A stretch of 64,000 nucleotides of DNA from Cellulophaga sp. L1A9 (GCF_009797025.1 NZ_CP047027.1:1488001-1552000), one strand, 5' to 3'. Positions 18,039-27,737 are shown, counted from the first letter of the stretch. The notes: a model not told the origin generated them from the letters alone. Translations and numbers: made by a program.

Positions 18039-19079
18039 ATGAGAAAACTACTTTTTATAACGGTATTAAACCTCGCGCTGCTGTCTTGCAAAAGTGATAA
18101 GAAAACAGATAACGAAGTAGAGATACAAGAAGAAACAACCACACCAAAAGTTGTAGAAACGAACAAAACTCAAGCAGCGTTTGAAGATTTTGATTGGTCT
18201 ACAATTCCTGTTTCCAATACTGAAATTGGTGAATTTCCATATATAACTGCTCCTGAAAATTTTATCATTTGGAAGGATGGACATAACGAAATTGCAGAAA
18301 ATGGAATGACAAAATTTTCTGATTTCAGCAAATTAATCACGTATTCTGGCACTACTTTTTTTAATGCTGAAGGAAAAAAAGCAGCACTAGACTTTGCGAT
18401 GACTGACCGTAATGCCGAATTTAATCAGTACAAATTTGACCAAAGTATTGAACGTTATTTAGAAAGCATTGGCGCACAATTACTTTTTAAAGGTCAAATT
18501 CCACGTGAAAAAATAGAGGATCTAAATAAAGAAGACGATAAGACCGTTTTTAAATATATTCAAGGAGACCCCTATAATAGTTCCCCTGTAAAGCACTATG
18601 TGCTGAATCATTCAAACGGAAAAATAGTTTTTCAAGTATGGAGTAATTCCGCACGAGCTGAAATTGGCGTCGTTGAATTAGAGGGTTTTAAACAAACCAT
18701 AAAAGCCCCAACAGCTAGCGAAATGAAATCTGAGATTGATAAAACAGGTAAAGCTATTCTACACATTAATTTTGATTCTGATAAGGCCACTTTAAAACCC
18801 GATGGCGAAAAATTGGTGACTGAAATATTCACATTATTAAAAGAAAACGAAAGTTTAAAGTTATCTATTGAAGGACATACGGATGCTACTGGAAATGCAG
18901 AAAGAAACCAGCAACTTTCTATAGACCGAGCAAACACCGTACTATATGCCCTTGCAGGAAAAGGGATTGCCATTAATCGTTTACAAGCGAAAGGTTTTGG
19001 TGCTAAAAACCCGATTTCACCCAATGATACCGAAGAAAACAAGGCCAAAAATAGACGGGTAGAATTAGTGAAAATATAA
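18039..19079 (+). CDS. OmpA-family peptidoglycan-binding lipoprotein
   Basis: A 346-residue lipoprotein with Cys17 (LLSCKSD). The middle part (about 50-230) has no domain I recognise. The C-terminal 110 residues are an OmpA/MotB domain: INFDSDKATLKPDG, IEGHTDATGNAERNQQLS with the Asp/Arg pair that binds diaminopimelate, GFGAKNPISPNDTEE and the end NRRVEL. It should anchor the outer membrane to peptidoglycan. It follows the small barrel gene by 132 bases. Confidence 0.9.
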   Translation: MRKLLFITVLNLALLSCKSDKKTDNEVEIQEETTTPKVVETNKTQAAFEDFDWSTIPVSNTEIGEFPYITAPENFIIWKDGHNEIAENGMTKFSDFSKLITYSGTTFFNAEGKKAALDFAMTDRNAEFNQYKFDQSIERYLESIGAQLLFKGQIPREKIEDLNKEDDKTVFKYIQGDPYNSSPVKHYVLNHSNGKIVFQVWSNSARAEIGVVELEGFKQTIKAPTASEMKSEIDKTGKAILHINFDSDKATLKPDGEKLVTEIFTLLKENESLKLSIEGHTDATGNAERNQQLSIDRANTVLYALAGKGIAINRLQAKGFGAKNPISPNDTEENKAKNRRVELVKI

Positions 19080-19238
19080 ATACATAATGAGCTGAGAGTC
19101 TTGTATTCAAGATTACATGCACTACGTTCCTGTAAAATTTTACTACAAAGCAATCCTCTATAAAAAATAAAACAAAATTTAGCTGTAACTCAAAGCTATT
19201 CAGTAAATTGGCGCTGATTTTTAAACTTTTCAGGTCCT

Positions 19239-20162
19239 ATGAGAAATTCTAACCTCGCCTTTATTGTAATTTGCTGCATGCTTAATTTCTCTAATAAGCT
19301 CAGCGCGCAATCAAATGTTTTATACCCACAAGTCTGGTTCGATGAAAAAGATGCCGGTACTAAACTAACCGAAGGAAGTGGCACTATAACAGGAAGTGCT
19401 TTTACTTATGAAATAAACCAAGCCTATGCTGGAAGAAAAAAACACAAGGCAAAAGAACACACCAAAGTGCTACTTTTCCCCGTAACTGAATATTTAATAG
19501 AAGTATCCAAATTACAAAAAGTTATAGGAGGTGCTGGCCGTGTAATCATGACCGAAAAAGCATTTAGTTATCGCCTCGAAACGGAAACAGATCAAAACGG
19601 AAACTTTACTTTTCACAAAATGAAACCTGGAAAGTACTACATTCAATGCAATTTAGAATTTGTGGGACACGGTGTAGGACAGCAAGAGGTTGGAAGAACA
19701 AATTATTACAACGGATATGGTAATTACGCGGGTTCTTCGGCCATTTATGAAGCCTACAACTATAGCTATAATGCGAACCATGTATTGGTGAAATTTATAG
19801 AAATTGAAAAAGATGGGGAGGTTATTGAAGCCAAATTAAAACCAAATCGCGTATTTGAAAACTACAAAAAAATTGGCGCTGCATTATCTATGGGTGATCG
19901 TTGTGGTAGCACAAACGGAAAGCAATTTGGAAAATGTACCGAGTATTATAACAATGGTCAAGCTAGAATTGTTTCCAAATGGAAAGATGGCGCACAAGAG
20001 GGTACGACACTTGAATATTATGATACTGGAGAATTAAAGTCTTCCTCTAAATGGAAAAACGGTCAATTAAACGGTGAGACCACCTATTACAATAAAAACC
20101 AATCTTTAGCAGAAGTAGTCACATATAAAAATAATATTGAGGTAAACTCTAAAAAGGACTAA
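19239..20162 (+). CDS. Secreted MORN-repeat protein with a carboxypeptidase-like segment
   Basis: A 307-residue protein with a signal peptide (about 1-24). The central part (about 110-135, DQNGNFTFHKMKPGKYYIQC) resembles a carboxypeptidase-D-like regulatory fold. The last 70 residues hold three MORN variant repeats of the YwqK type: YYNNGQARIVSKWKDGAQEG, YYDTGELKSSSKWKNGQLNG and a third ending TYKNNIE. Function is unknown; MORN-2 repeats appear in periplasmic and surface proteins of Bacteroidota. A larger MORN-repeat gene lies at 23834, so two such genes flank the metal-type TonB cluster. Confidence 0.75.
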   Translation: MRNSNLAFIVICCMLNFSNKLSAQSNVLYPQVWFDEKDAGTKLTEGSGTITGSAFTYEINQAYAGRKKHKAKEHTKVLLFPVTEYLIEVSKLQKVIGGAGRVIMTEKAFSYRLETETDQNGNFTFHKMKPGKYYIQCNLEFVGHGVGQQEVGRTNYYNGYGNYAGSSAIYEAYNYSYNANHVLVKFIEIEKDGEVIEAKLKPNRVFENYKKIGAALSMGDRCGSTNGKQFGKCTEYYNNGQARIVSKWKDGAQEGTTLEYYDTGELKSSSKWKNGQLNGETTYYNKNQSLAEVVTYKNNIEVNSKKD

Positions 20163-20188
20163 ACCATAATAAAAAGTTAAAAAAAACC

Positions 20189-20235
20189 TTATATCAATAT
20201 AAAGTTTTGCCACGTAAGATTGTTTTTTAGTTTTG
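20189..20235 (+). promoter_or_regulatory. Promoter and possible operator of the metal-type TonB cluster
   Basis: TTG at 20207-20209 and TAGTTTTG at 20228-20235 are spaced by 18 bases, a good match to the Bacteroidota -33/-7 promoter. Just upstream, at 20189-20202, TTATAT-CA-ATATAA forms a perfect 6-2-6 inverted repeat. Its position suggests a regulator site, perhaps Fur/Zur-like, but the sequence alone does not name the regulator. Confidence 0.5.
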
Positions 20236-20252
20236 TTGTTTCGTAATAAGCA

Positions 20253-20585
20253 ATGAATCAAAGCCGTAAAATTAGCAAAATTGTATCGTCAGTATTTTTA
20301 CTGGCTGTATTGCTATTTCCAACAGCGATCCAATTCATTCATGCTTTTGAAGGACATGAGCACATTACTTGCAAAGATAAAAGCACACACGTTCATCAAA
20401 AAGTGACCGATTGCGATATCTGTGATTTTCATTTTTTTTCTTCCAATTACGATATTCTATCCTATCCTGAGTTTGTAAAAGCTACCATATCTTCAAAAGT
20501 GGTCGTTGCTTTCACTGCTCAATTCATCAGTTTATTAAAGAACAACAATAACGCTTTAAGAGGTCCTCCAAGTTTTCTTGCTTAA
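20253..20585 (+). CDS. Small His/Cys-rich exported protein of a TonB cluster
   Basis: A 110-residue protein with one N-terminal hydrophobic segment (about 8-29) acting as signal or anchor. Residues 30-60 contain His30, His35, His37, Cys40, His46, His48, Cys54, Cys57 and His60, including a CDICDFH motif, so metal binding is likely. The C-terminus ends RGPPSFLA, a pattern I have seen in small proteins encoded just before TonB receptors in this family. It is the first gene of a three-gene unit with the receptor at 20626 and the lipoprotein at 23047. Function not established. Confidence 0.7.
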   Translation: MNQSRKISKIVSSVFLLAVLLFPTAIQFIHAFEGHEHITCKDKSTHVHQKVTDCDICDFHFFSSNYDILSYPEFVKATISSKVVVAFTAQFISLLKNNNNALRGPPSFLA

Positions 20586-20625
20586 TTAAAAAAAACATTT
20601 TTTTTAAATTTAATCAAGAATCTTT

Positions 20626-23025
20626 ATGCGCATTTATGCACTGATGGGACTGTTATTTTTTAGCATTTCATCAATTTCGCAAAATTGCAATAATACACTA
20701 TCGGGTAAAATAACAGACTCACATGATGGTACCGCTTTAGTTGGAGCGATGGTTATTATTGCAGGAACAGAACAAACGGTAGTCACTGATATTAATGGGT
20801 ATTTTAACATCCAAAATCTTTGTGATCAAACCTATGCTATTCAAATTTCTCATCCGTACTGCTTAACCAATGGTTATAAAGTAAAAGTAGAAGGAAATAC
20901 TATTAAGGATTTTCAGCTAGAACATCATTTAGAGGAATTAAATGAAATAGTTCTTAAAGGTCACAAGGAGAACAAAAAAATCAATACCATAGCTGAAAAC
21001 AAATTAACCCAAGAAGCCATTGAAGCGTATAGCAATGGGTCATTAGGTGATGCGCTAAATAGTTTATCTGGCGTAAGCTCTTTAAATACAGGAAGTACCG
21101 TTGTTAAACCCATGATTAATGGTTTACACAGTAGCCGTGTCGTGCTCATAAATAATGGTGTACGGATGGAAGATCAAGAGTGGGGCGTAGAACATGCACC
21201 TAACATAGATGTGAATACTGCAGATCATATAACACTAATTAAAGGTGCTGGAGCCATTCAATATAGCGGAGATGCTATCGCTGGTGTTATTATCACTGAG
21301 CCACAGGCCATATTTATTAAAGATAGTTTGTACGGAAAAACTATAGTTTCTGCAAGTTCTAATGGAAGAGGTTCTACGCTAACATCTAAACTAACTAAAA
21401 GCTCTGCGACCGGTTGGTTTGGCACAGTACAAGGTACTAGAAAACGATATGGAGATTTTGAAGCTCCTGATTATATCTTAAGCAATACTGGCACATCTGA
21501 AAGTAGCGCGTCTTTACGTTTTGGACTTAATAAGTTTAACTATGGTATTGAAGGGTATTACTCTTTCTACAAAAATAAAATAGGGATTTTGTCCGCATCA
21601 CACATTGGCGGTGCAGAAGATCAAGTCAGGGCCATTAATAGCAATATCCCATTGATTATCAATGATTTTACCTATGACATTGGTGACCCAAAACAAGATA
21701 TTACGCACCATTTAGCCCGGTTAAAAGCCTTCAAAAAGTTCGCTGGTTTAGGAAAAGTAACCCTTCAATATGATTTTCAACAAAATCATAGGCTTGAATA
21801 TGACATTCGTGTTGGTGACGATTCTGACAAACCATCATTAGATTTAGTGTTAAAAACACATACGTTATTAGTAGATATTGACAGCAAATTATCTGAAAAT
21901 AGCACCCTAAAATCTGGTATTATGGCTAGGTATCAAGATAATTTTGCAGACCCCAGTACTGGTGTTCGTAGGTTAATTCCTGATTACGAAAAATACGATT
22001 TAGGAATTTACGGAATTGGCACTTTTCAATTACAAGATAATTGGTTTGTAGAAGCAGGTGCTAGGTTTGATTACAGCTATATGGATGTTTATAAGTTCTA
22101 CCGAACATCATTCTGGGAATCCAGAAACTACGATGAACTATTTCCTGAAATTGTGGTAGAAGAATTCGATAATCAACTTCTTACCAATCCACAATACAAT
22201 TTTTATAATGCATCAGGAACAATAGGTTCTACGTATTCCTTTAATGATAATTACAAACTATTTTTAAATTACTCATTAGCTTCTCGTGTGCCTAATCCGT
22301 CAGAGCTATTTAGCGAGGGACTGCACCATTCTGCTTCTAGAATTGAGTTAGGAGATTTAAATTTTTCAAGTGAAATTGCTAACAAAGTTGCCTTAACTTT
22401 TCAAAAACAAGGTACTGTTTTTGGTTTCTCAATTCAACCTTTCATAAATACTATTAACAATTTTATTGTTATTGAGCCTACTGATGTCGAACAAACGATA
22501 CGGGGGAATTTTCAAGTATGGGAATACAGGCAAACAAATGCTCAATTGTTGGGTGTTGATGTTGATGCCACATATGCATTTACGAAAAATTTAGATTTTA
22601 AACATCAATTTTCATTCGTGAAAGGCTATGACCGCAACAATAAAGCTGCTTTAATTAGTATGCCTCCTGTAAATACTACCAATGAAATTACTTATCAGAA
22701 TTTAAAGGCTAACCATTTAAAACTTGCCATACAGAGCGAATATGTTTTTCGTCAAAACGAGTATCCAAATAATAATTTTGAAGTATACATTGCTCAGTCA
22801 GAAACTTATGAACTTGTTGATGTAAGTACGCCTCCTGATGCGTATCACTTGTTAAACTTTAAGTCAAGCATAGATTTTCCTATTACTAAAAAATCAAACC
22901 TAACATTGGGTTTTAGCGTTACCAATCTTTTAAATACTCGATACAGAAATTACCTAAACAGCCTGCGTTATTACGCTGATGATTTAGGTAGAAACTTTTT
23001 ATTCAATCTTAAATTCAATTATTAA
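20626..23025 (+). CDS. TonB-dependent receptor, probably metal-related
   Basis: A 799-residue receptor: signal peptide (about 1-18), carboxypeptidase-D-like domain (about 23-105), plug (about 115-225) and barrel ending in NLKFNY. The plug motif NGLHSSRVVLINNGVRMEDQ followed by EWGVEHAPNID resembles zinc/copper-type receptors such as ZnuD rather than SusC or siderophore receptors; this is from memory of the family and not proven here. The His/Cys-rich gene upstream and acidic lipoprotein downstream support a metal role. Forty bases separate it from the upstream gene. Confidence 0.85.
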   Translation: MRIYALMGLLFFSISSISQNCNNTLSGKITDSHDGTALVGAMVIIAGTEQTVVTDINGYFNIQNLCDQTYAIQISHPYCLTNGYKVKVEGNTIKDFQLEHHLEELNEIVLKGHKENKKINTIAENKLTQEAIEAYSNGSLGDALNSLSGVSSLNTGSTVVKPMINGLHSSRVVLINNGVRMEDQEWGVEHAPNIDVNTADHITLIKGAGAIQYSGDAIAGVIITEPQAIFIKDSLYGKTIVSASSNGRGSTLTSKLTKSSATGWFGTVQGTRKRYGDFEAPDYILSNTGTSESSASLRFGLNKFNYGIEGYYSFYKNKIGILSASHIGGAEDQVRAINSNIPLIINDFTYDIGDPKQDITHHLARLKAFKKFAGLGKVTLQYDFQQNHRLEYDIRVGDDSDKPSLDLVLKTHTLLVDIDSKLSENSTLKSGIMARYQDNFADPSTGVRRLIPDYEKYDLGIYGIGTFQLQDNWFVEAGARFDYSYMDVYKFYRTSFWESRNYDELFPEIVVEEFDNQLLTNPQYNFYNASGTIGSTYSFNDNYKLFLNYSLASRVPNPSELFSEGLHHSASRIELGDLNFSSEIANKVALTFQKQGTVFGFSIQPFINTINNFIVIEPTDVEQTIRGNFQVWEYRQTNAQLLGVDVDATYAFTKNLDFKHQFSFVKGYDRNNKAALISMPPVNTTNEITYQNLKANHLKLAIQSEYVFRQNEYPNNNFEVYIAQSETYELVDVSTPPDAYHLLNFKSSIDFPITKKSNLTLGFSVTNLLNTRYRNYLNSLRYYADDLGRNFLFNLKFNY

Positions 23026-23046
23026 TCTATTAAAACAAAAATTAAA

Positions 23047-23601
23047 ATGAAGACAATCAAAACCTTAAGTTTAGCAGTAGTGGCAGCATTATCATTCGCA
23101 TCATGTTCAGATGATGACGATACTCCAGAAATAGTAAACGAAGAAGAAGTAATTACAACTATGACAGTAACACTTACTCCAAATGACGGTAGTGAGGTCA
23201 TCACCTTACAATCTAGAGATTTGGACGGTGAAGGATCAGATGCCCCTGTAATTACTATTTCAGGAAACTTAGCTTCTGGAACAACCTACGATGGTGCTAT
23301 CGTTTTATTAAATGAAACTGAAAGTCCTGCAGAAGATATCACGGAAGAAGTAGAAGAAGAAAGCGATGAGCACCAATTTTTCTATACCATTAGTTCTGGA
23401 CTTGACGTTACAACTGAGTATAGTAATAATGACAGTGATGGAAATCCTCTAGGAACAGAATTTACATTAACTGCAGGTGCAGCAAGCACAGGAACTATAA
23501 CTTTTACATTACGTCATGAGCCAACAAAACCAAATGATGGTATTGAAAGTGCTGGCGGAGAAACAGATATCTTAGTATCATATAGCGTAACTGTAGAGTA
23601 A
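23047..23601 (+). CDS. Acidic lipoprotein of the metal-type TonB cluster
   Basis: A 184-residue lipoprotein with Cys20 (FASCSDDDD). It is strongly acidic and ends in a predicted beta-sandwich (TGTITFTLRHEP, ILVSYSVTVE). A segment around 98-112 is rich in Glu with one His (EEESDEHQFFY), which may coordinate metal. It starts 21 bases after the TonB receptor and is followed by a strong terminator. Likely a surface or periplasmic partner of the receptor; family unrecognised. Confidence 0.7.
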   Translation: MKTIKTLSLAVVAALSFASCSDDDDTPEIVNEEEVITTMTVTLTPNDGSEVITLQSRDLDGEGSDAPVITISGNLASGTTYDGAIVLLNETESPAEDITEEVEEESDEHQFFYTISSGLDVTTEYSNNDSDGNPLGTEFTLTAGAASTGTITFTLRHEPTKPNDGIESAGGETDILVSYSVTVE

Positions 23602-23618
23602 AGTTTTTTTTTGATATT

Positions 23619-23660
23619 AAATCCCTTTGCAAGACTTCTTTGTAAAGGGATTTTTATTTT
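23619..23660 (+). terminator. Intrinsic terminator of the metal-type TonB cluster
   Basis: AAATCCCTTTGCA (23619-23631) pairs with TGTAAAGGGATTT (23641-23653), 13 bp with one G-U pair, followed by TTATTTTT. It starts 18 bases after the stop codon at 23601. Confidence 0.9.
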
Positions 23661-23785
23661 TAATCCTATTTAGAGCGTCATTATAGCACCTGTTCTATTT
23701 TGAACTTCGTTCCGTTTTAAAAGGACATCCAGCAGGAAAAAATTTCAAGCGAATACAATTTATCTTATTTTACTATTATAGTTTA

Positions 23786-23793
23786 TATATTTG
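23786..23793 (+). promoter_or_regulatory. -7 box for the large MORN-repeat gene
   Basis: TATATTTG, a full TAnnTTTG match, 40 bases before the ATG at 23834. No good -33 TTG is seen. Confidence 0.45.
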
Positions 23794-23833
23794 ACTAATA
23801 CCTTTCCTTTTAATAGAATATATTAATAAAACT

Positions 23834-26044
23834 ATGCTTCAAAATAAAATCTCGCTACTTCTCTTCTTCATATTTTCAATACTAACTGCACAAGAGCAAA
23901 CTACAACATACTATGATGCTGACTGGAATGAAACCACTAAAGAGGAAGCCTCTTTTTACAGAAACAGACCTTTAGAGAAAAAAGATGACTTAGTACTTGT
24001 AAAAGACTACTATATGAATGGCAATCTTCAATTTGCTGGATGGGCAGATGAATATCGTGAAGATGACTATAGTGGGGAAGTAACTTGGTATTATGAAAAT
24101 GGGAAAAAAGAAGCTGTTCGCAACTACGAATATGGTAGCCTAAATGGAGCATCTGTTGAATACTATCCTTCGGGGCAAATAAAAAAAGAACTAAATTTTG
24201 AAGATGATTTTTTAAATGGCGAGGCCAAAATATACAATGAAGATGGTGCATTAGCCTACGAATACACGAATAAAAATGGACAACCATACAATGGGTATAC
24301 CGAATGCCTAACACTTTATAAAAATGGGAATCCGTTTGATCGCAAAATTATGTATGAAAGCACAAAAAAACTGGCCTACAAAAAAACATGCTTGGATGGA
24401 AAATGTACTTTTCTTGTTTACAATATAAAAGGAAAATTACTCAGTGAATTTGTTGTTGAAAAAAAATTTTTAGAGGGCCTTTTACCAGAGTACTATTCAA
24501 CATCTTGTAGTACTGCCGTAGCATTAAAAAATCTGACAACCTATAAAGGCGGAAAAAAAGAAGGTGAGGCTTTATTTTTTGATGAGAATGAAAATGTTTT
24601 GCACACCGGGCAATACAAAAATGACGAACCATACTCAGGGACTTTCTACATAGAAGATCATGGCTTTGAATATTTTACGTCTTATAAAAACGGCAAAAAA
24701 GAGGGCACAGAAACTACATTTAAAGACGGAGATTTAATTACAAAAGGAGATTACATACAAGGGAAAAGAACCAGTGGAACCTTTATTACCGAAGAAGAAT
24801 TTAGAGGTTCTGAGTACCTAAAATTAGTTACTGTTGCCAACGGAAAAGAAGAAGGAAAACAGTCTTACTATAATTACGCTGGCATACACGAGTATAACTT
24901 ACTAGGTTATTACCATGCCGAAAATGGCATATTAAATGGTGAAAAAGTGGTCTATGATGACTATCCTGAAATATTATACCGCATTATATATAAAAACGGG
25001 CAACCTTATGAGGGGGCAATTGTGGAACATGAAGACTCAGGAGAAGCTTTAGTTTATAAAGAAGGTAACATATTTGGCAAGCGACTTGACCAGAGGCGTC
25101 AAGGCCAAACCTACTGGGAATATTACAATTACAATGAGGAGCTATTTGCAGAAGAGCATCCTAATTTCCTTATAGAAGGCGAAGAAAAACTGTATGGTAC
25201 ATATAAAAATGGCGTGCCATATCAAGGATATATCGCTAGGCCTAAGGCTGAGCTCTATATTTTGGACTTTTACGAAGCTGGTGTAAAAAAATACCAATAT
25301 TCAGCATCTATGGCTCAATACGATCGCGAAGAAACCGCAGAGCGCTATGAAGAAGAACAAGCGTTAGAACCGGCCCAAAAATCTATCTACAAAAATGATA
25401 AAATTTATACTGGTTTAGAATTTGACGCTTCAGGTAACAGTTTCTCTAAGAAAACAGTAAAAGAAGGAGTGACTAAAGCTTTGAGTTTATATGTATTTGC
25501 CATGCATTACGGCAACATCATTAACATTACCGCCACAGAAACAGGCTATACTATAACTGAAGCAAAATACCCCAAAGCAAAAATCAGTGCTAAGAATGGA
25601 ACCATTTCATTTATTTATGATGATAAGGTTGTTCATCAAAAAAACAAAAATGAGATGGCTAATATGAGAGTTACCTATATAATATCAGGCGACTCCATAA
25701 TCCCTACGAAAGAATGGGATCAAGATTTCACTTACGCAGATGAGTATCACGAAAATTATAAAAATGATTTCTTAGGCGGGTTTTACACAAAACTAGCTCC
25801 TTCTGAATATGAAGCAAATGGCATATTTTCAAAACTTGAAAACCTTACTAGTGATGATGATTCTAGCGCAGTATCATTCATCCAATATAACAATAAAGGA
25901 GTGCCCTATACAGGTATGCTTATAGAAGAACAAGGCGAAAATTACAACGCTACCATGTTCAAAAAAGGCAAAAAAACTAAAACTTTAAAAAACAGTACGC
26001 TAACTAAGCTCAAAAAGTATTTTGAAGAAAATATCATGAAATAA
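23834..26044 (+). CDS. Large exported MORN-repeat (YwqK-like) protein
   Basis: A 736-residue protein with a signal peptide (about 1-19). From about residue 55 to 530 it is a long series of MORN variant repeats, each with the pattern YYxNGxxxxxxxYxxGxxxG, for example WYYENGKKEAVRNYEYGSLN and YYPSGQIKKELNFEDDFLN. The rest, about 540-736, is non-repetitive and unrecognised. In other bacteria YwqK-type repeats form extended beta-sheets, sometimes with toxin/antitoxin links; there is no toxin gene beside this one. Role unknown. The gene has its own -7 box and a terminator. Confidence 0.75.
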   Translation: MLQNKISLLLFFIFSILTAQEQTTTYYDADWNETTKEEASFYRNRPLEKKDDLVLVKDYYMNGNLQFAGWADEYREDDYSGEVTWYYENGKKEAVRNYEYGSLNGASVEYYPSGQIKKELNFEDDFLNGEAKIYNEDGALAYEYTNKNGQPYNGYTECLTLYKNGNPFDRKIMYESTKKLAYKKTCLDGKCTFLVYNIKGKLLSEFVVEKKFLEGLLPEYYSTSCSTAVALKNLTTYKGGKKEGEALFFDENENVLHTGQYKNDEPYSGTFYIEDHGFEYFTSYKNGKKEGTETTFKDGDLITKGDYIQGKRTSGTFITEEEFRGSEYLKLVTVANGKEEGKQSYYNYAGIHEYNLLGYYHAENGILNGEKVVYDDYPEILYRIIYKNGQPYEGAIVEHEDSGEALVYKEGNIFGKRLDQRRQGQTYWEYYNYNEELFAEEHPNFLIEGEEKLYGTYKNGVPYQGYIARPKAELYILDFYEAGVKKYQYSASMAQYDREETAERYEEEQALEPAQKSIYKNDKIYTGLEFDASGNSFSKKTVKEGVTKALSLYVFAMHYGNIINITATETGYTITEAKYPKAKISAKNGTISFIYDDKVVHQKNKNEMANMRVTYIISGDSIIPTKEWDQDFTYADEYHENYKNDFLGGFYTKLAPSEYEANGIFSKLENLTSDDDSSAVSFIQYNNKGVPYTGMLIEEQGENYNATMFKKGKKTKTLKNSTLTKLKKYFEENIMK

Positions 26045-26102
26045 AACTGTAGCTCTGCGGTAAAACGGTTCTGTTTTAAACCTGCTAGGTCTTACTATTC
26101 AA

Positions 26103-26140
26103 AAAAAAAGGGTGGTCTATTTCTAGACCACCCTTTTTAT
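26103..26140. terminator. Bidirectional terminator between the MORN gene and glyS
   Basis: AAGGGTGGTCTA pairs perfectly with TAGACCACCCTT around a TTTC loop, flanked by an A run on the left and a T run on the right. It can therefore terminate both the plus-strand gene ending at 26044 and the minus-strand glyS, whose stop is at 26159. Confidence 0.92.
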
Positions 26141-26158
26141 ATTCAAAAGAACCTACTC

Positions 26159-27700
26159 TTAGATTTTCATTAACCATTCTTTCATGGCAACAGCTTTATT
26201 TATTATAGCTTTTAAATCACTGATGGCAACTCTTTCTTGCTCCATAGTATCACGATGACGAATAGTAACCGTTTTATCTTCTAAAGACTGATGATCTACG
26301 GTAATACAAAATGGTGTACCATTGGCATCTTGTCTTCTATAACGTTTCCCTACGGCATCTTTTTCATCATAAAAAACATTAAACTCCCACTTTAATTCAT
26401 CTATAATTTCATGAGCCAATTCTGGAAGTCCATCTTTTTTTACTAGAGGAAAAACAGCCGCTTTGGTAGGTGCTAAAACTGCAGGCAATTTTAATACCGT
26501 TCTTGTTGTGCCATTTTCTAGTTCTTCTTCTTCTAAAGAATTAGAGAAAACTGCTAAGAACATACGATCTAAACCTATAGAGGTTTCTACAACGTAAGGG
26601 ACATAGTTCTTTTTTAAATCGTTATCAAAATATTGTAATTTTTTACCAGAAAATTTCTCATGCTGTGATAAATCAAAATCAGTTCTGGAATGTATCCCTT
26701 CTAATTCTTTAAACCCGAATGGGAATTTAAATTCAATATCTGCTGCTGCATCGGCATAATGTGCCAACTTTTCATGATCATGAAAACGGTAGTTATCTTG
26801 ACCCATTCCTAAAGAAAGGTGCCATTTCATGCGGTTTTCTTTCCATTTTTCATACCATTCTTGCTGTGTTCCTGGTTGGATAAAAAATTGCATTTCCATT
26901 TGTTCAAACTCGCGTTGACGGAAAATAAACTGACGTGCAACAATTTCATTTCGGAAAGCTTTACCTACTTGCGCAATTCCGAAAGGAATTTTCATACGTC
27001 CTGTTTTCTGAACGTTTAAGAAATTTACAAATATTCCTTGGGCAGTCTCTGGTCTTAGGTATAAGTCCATTGCACTATCTGCAGACGCACCTAATTTGGT
27101 GCCAAACATTAGATTAAATTGCTTTACATCTGTCCAGTTTTTTGAACCAGAAATTGGGCAAACAATATCTAACTCATCAATAAGGTTACGAACATCTACT
27201 AAATCTTCATTTTCTAAAGATTTGCCTAAACGTTTTAATATTGTATTAATCTTTTCTTGATAATCTACAACACGTTGGTTTGTAGCTAAAAATTGCTCTT
27301 TATCAAAAGAATCTCCAAAACGCTTACCTGCTTTGGCCACTTCTTTATCTATTTTAGCTTCAATTTTAGAAGTATAATCTTCTACCAAAACATCGGCACG
27401 ATATCTTTTTTTAGAATCTTTGTTATCTATTAACGGATCATTGAAAGCATCTACATGTCCCGATGCTTTCCATACGGTAGGGTGCATAAAAATTGCAGTA
27501 TCAATCCCCACAATATTATCATTCATTTGAACCATGGCTTTCCACCAATATTCTCGAATGTTCTTTTTTAGTTCAGCACCATTTTGAGCATAGTCATAAA
27601 CAGCACTTAACCCATCGTAAATTTCACTGGATTGAAAAACATACCCATACTCCTTAGCATGCGATATTACTTTTTTAAATTTATCTTCTTGATTTGCCAT
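26159..27700 (-). CDS. glyS: Glycyl-tRNA synthetase, dimeric type
   Basis: Charges tRNA-Gly. The 513-residue protein is of the homodimeric alpha-2 class II type found in Bacteroidota, not the alpha2-beta2 enzyme of E. coli. Motifs: EYGYVFQSSEIYDGLSAVYDYAQNG at the N-terminus (glycine-type motif, given here as separate short runs EYGYVFQSS and IYDGLSAVYDYA), motif 2 FRNEIVARQFIFRQREFEQ, motif 3 ETSIGLDRMFLAVF, and a C-terminal anticodon-binding domain (LAPTKAAVFPLVKKDG, YRRQDANGTPFCITVD). The -7 box ends four bases before the ATG. Confidence 0.96.
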   Translation of the reverse strand: MANQEDKFKKVISHAKEYGYVFQSSEIYDGLSAVYDYAQNGAELKKNIREYWWKAMVQMNDNIVGIDTAIFMHPTVWKASGHVDAFNDPLIDNKDSKKRYRADVLVEDYTSKIEAKIDKEVAKAGKRFGDSFDKEQFLATNQRVVDYQEKINTILKRLGKSLENEDLVDVRNLIDELDIVCPISGSKNWTDVKQFNLMFGTKLGASADSAMDLYLRPETAQGIFVNFLNVQKTGRMKIPFGIAQVGKAFRNEIVARQFIFRQREFEQMEMQFFIQPGTQQEWYEKWKENRMKWHLSLGMGQDNYRFHDHEKLAHYADAAADIEFKFPFGFKELEGIHSRTDFDLSQHEKFSGKKLQYFDNDLKKNYVPYVVETSIGLDRMFLAVFSNSLEEEELENGTTRTVLKLPAVLAPTKAAVFPLVKKDGLPELAHEIIDELKWEFNVFYDEKDAVGKRYRRQDANGTPFCITVDHQSLEDKTVTIRHRDTMEQERVAISDLKAIINKAVAMKEWLMKI

Positions 27701-27704
27701 GTGG

Positions 27705-27712
27705 CAAAAATA
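27705..27712 (-). promoter_or_regulatory. glyS: -7 box abutting the glyS start codon
   Basis: The minus strand reads TATTTTTG, then CCAC, then the ATG. If used, it gives a leaderless or near-leaderless message, as at panD. Confidence 0.35.
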
Positions 27713-27737
27713 GAATATTACCCTAAAAATGAATAAT

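Noticed and set aside
18632..19153. A 173-codon open frame on the minus strand
   Set aside because: Antisense to the OmpA-like domain; open only because of the codon bias of the real gene.
23937..24314. A His/Leu-rich 125-codon frame on the minus strand
   Set aside because: Antisense shadow of the MORN-repeat gene; the His richness comes from the complement of Met/Trp/Cys-poor repeat codons.
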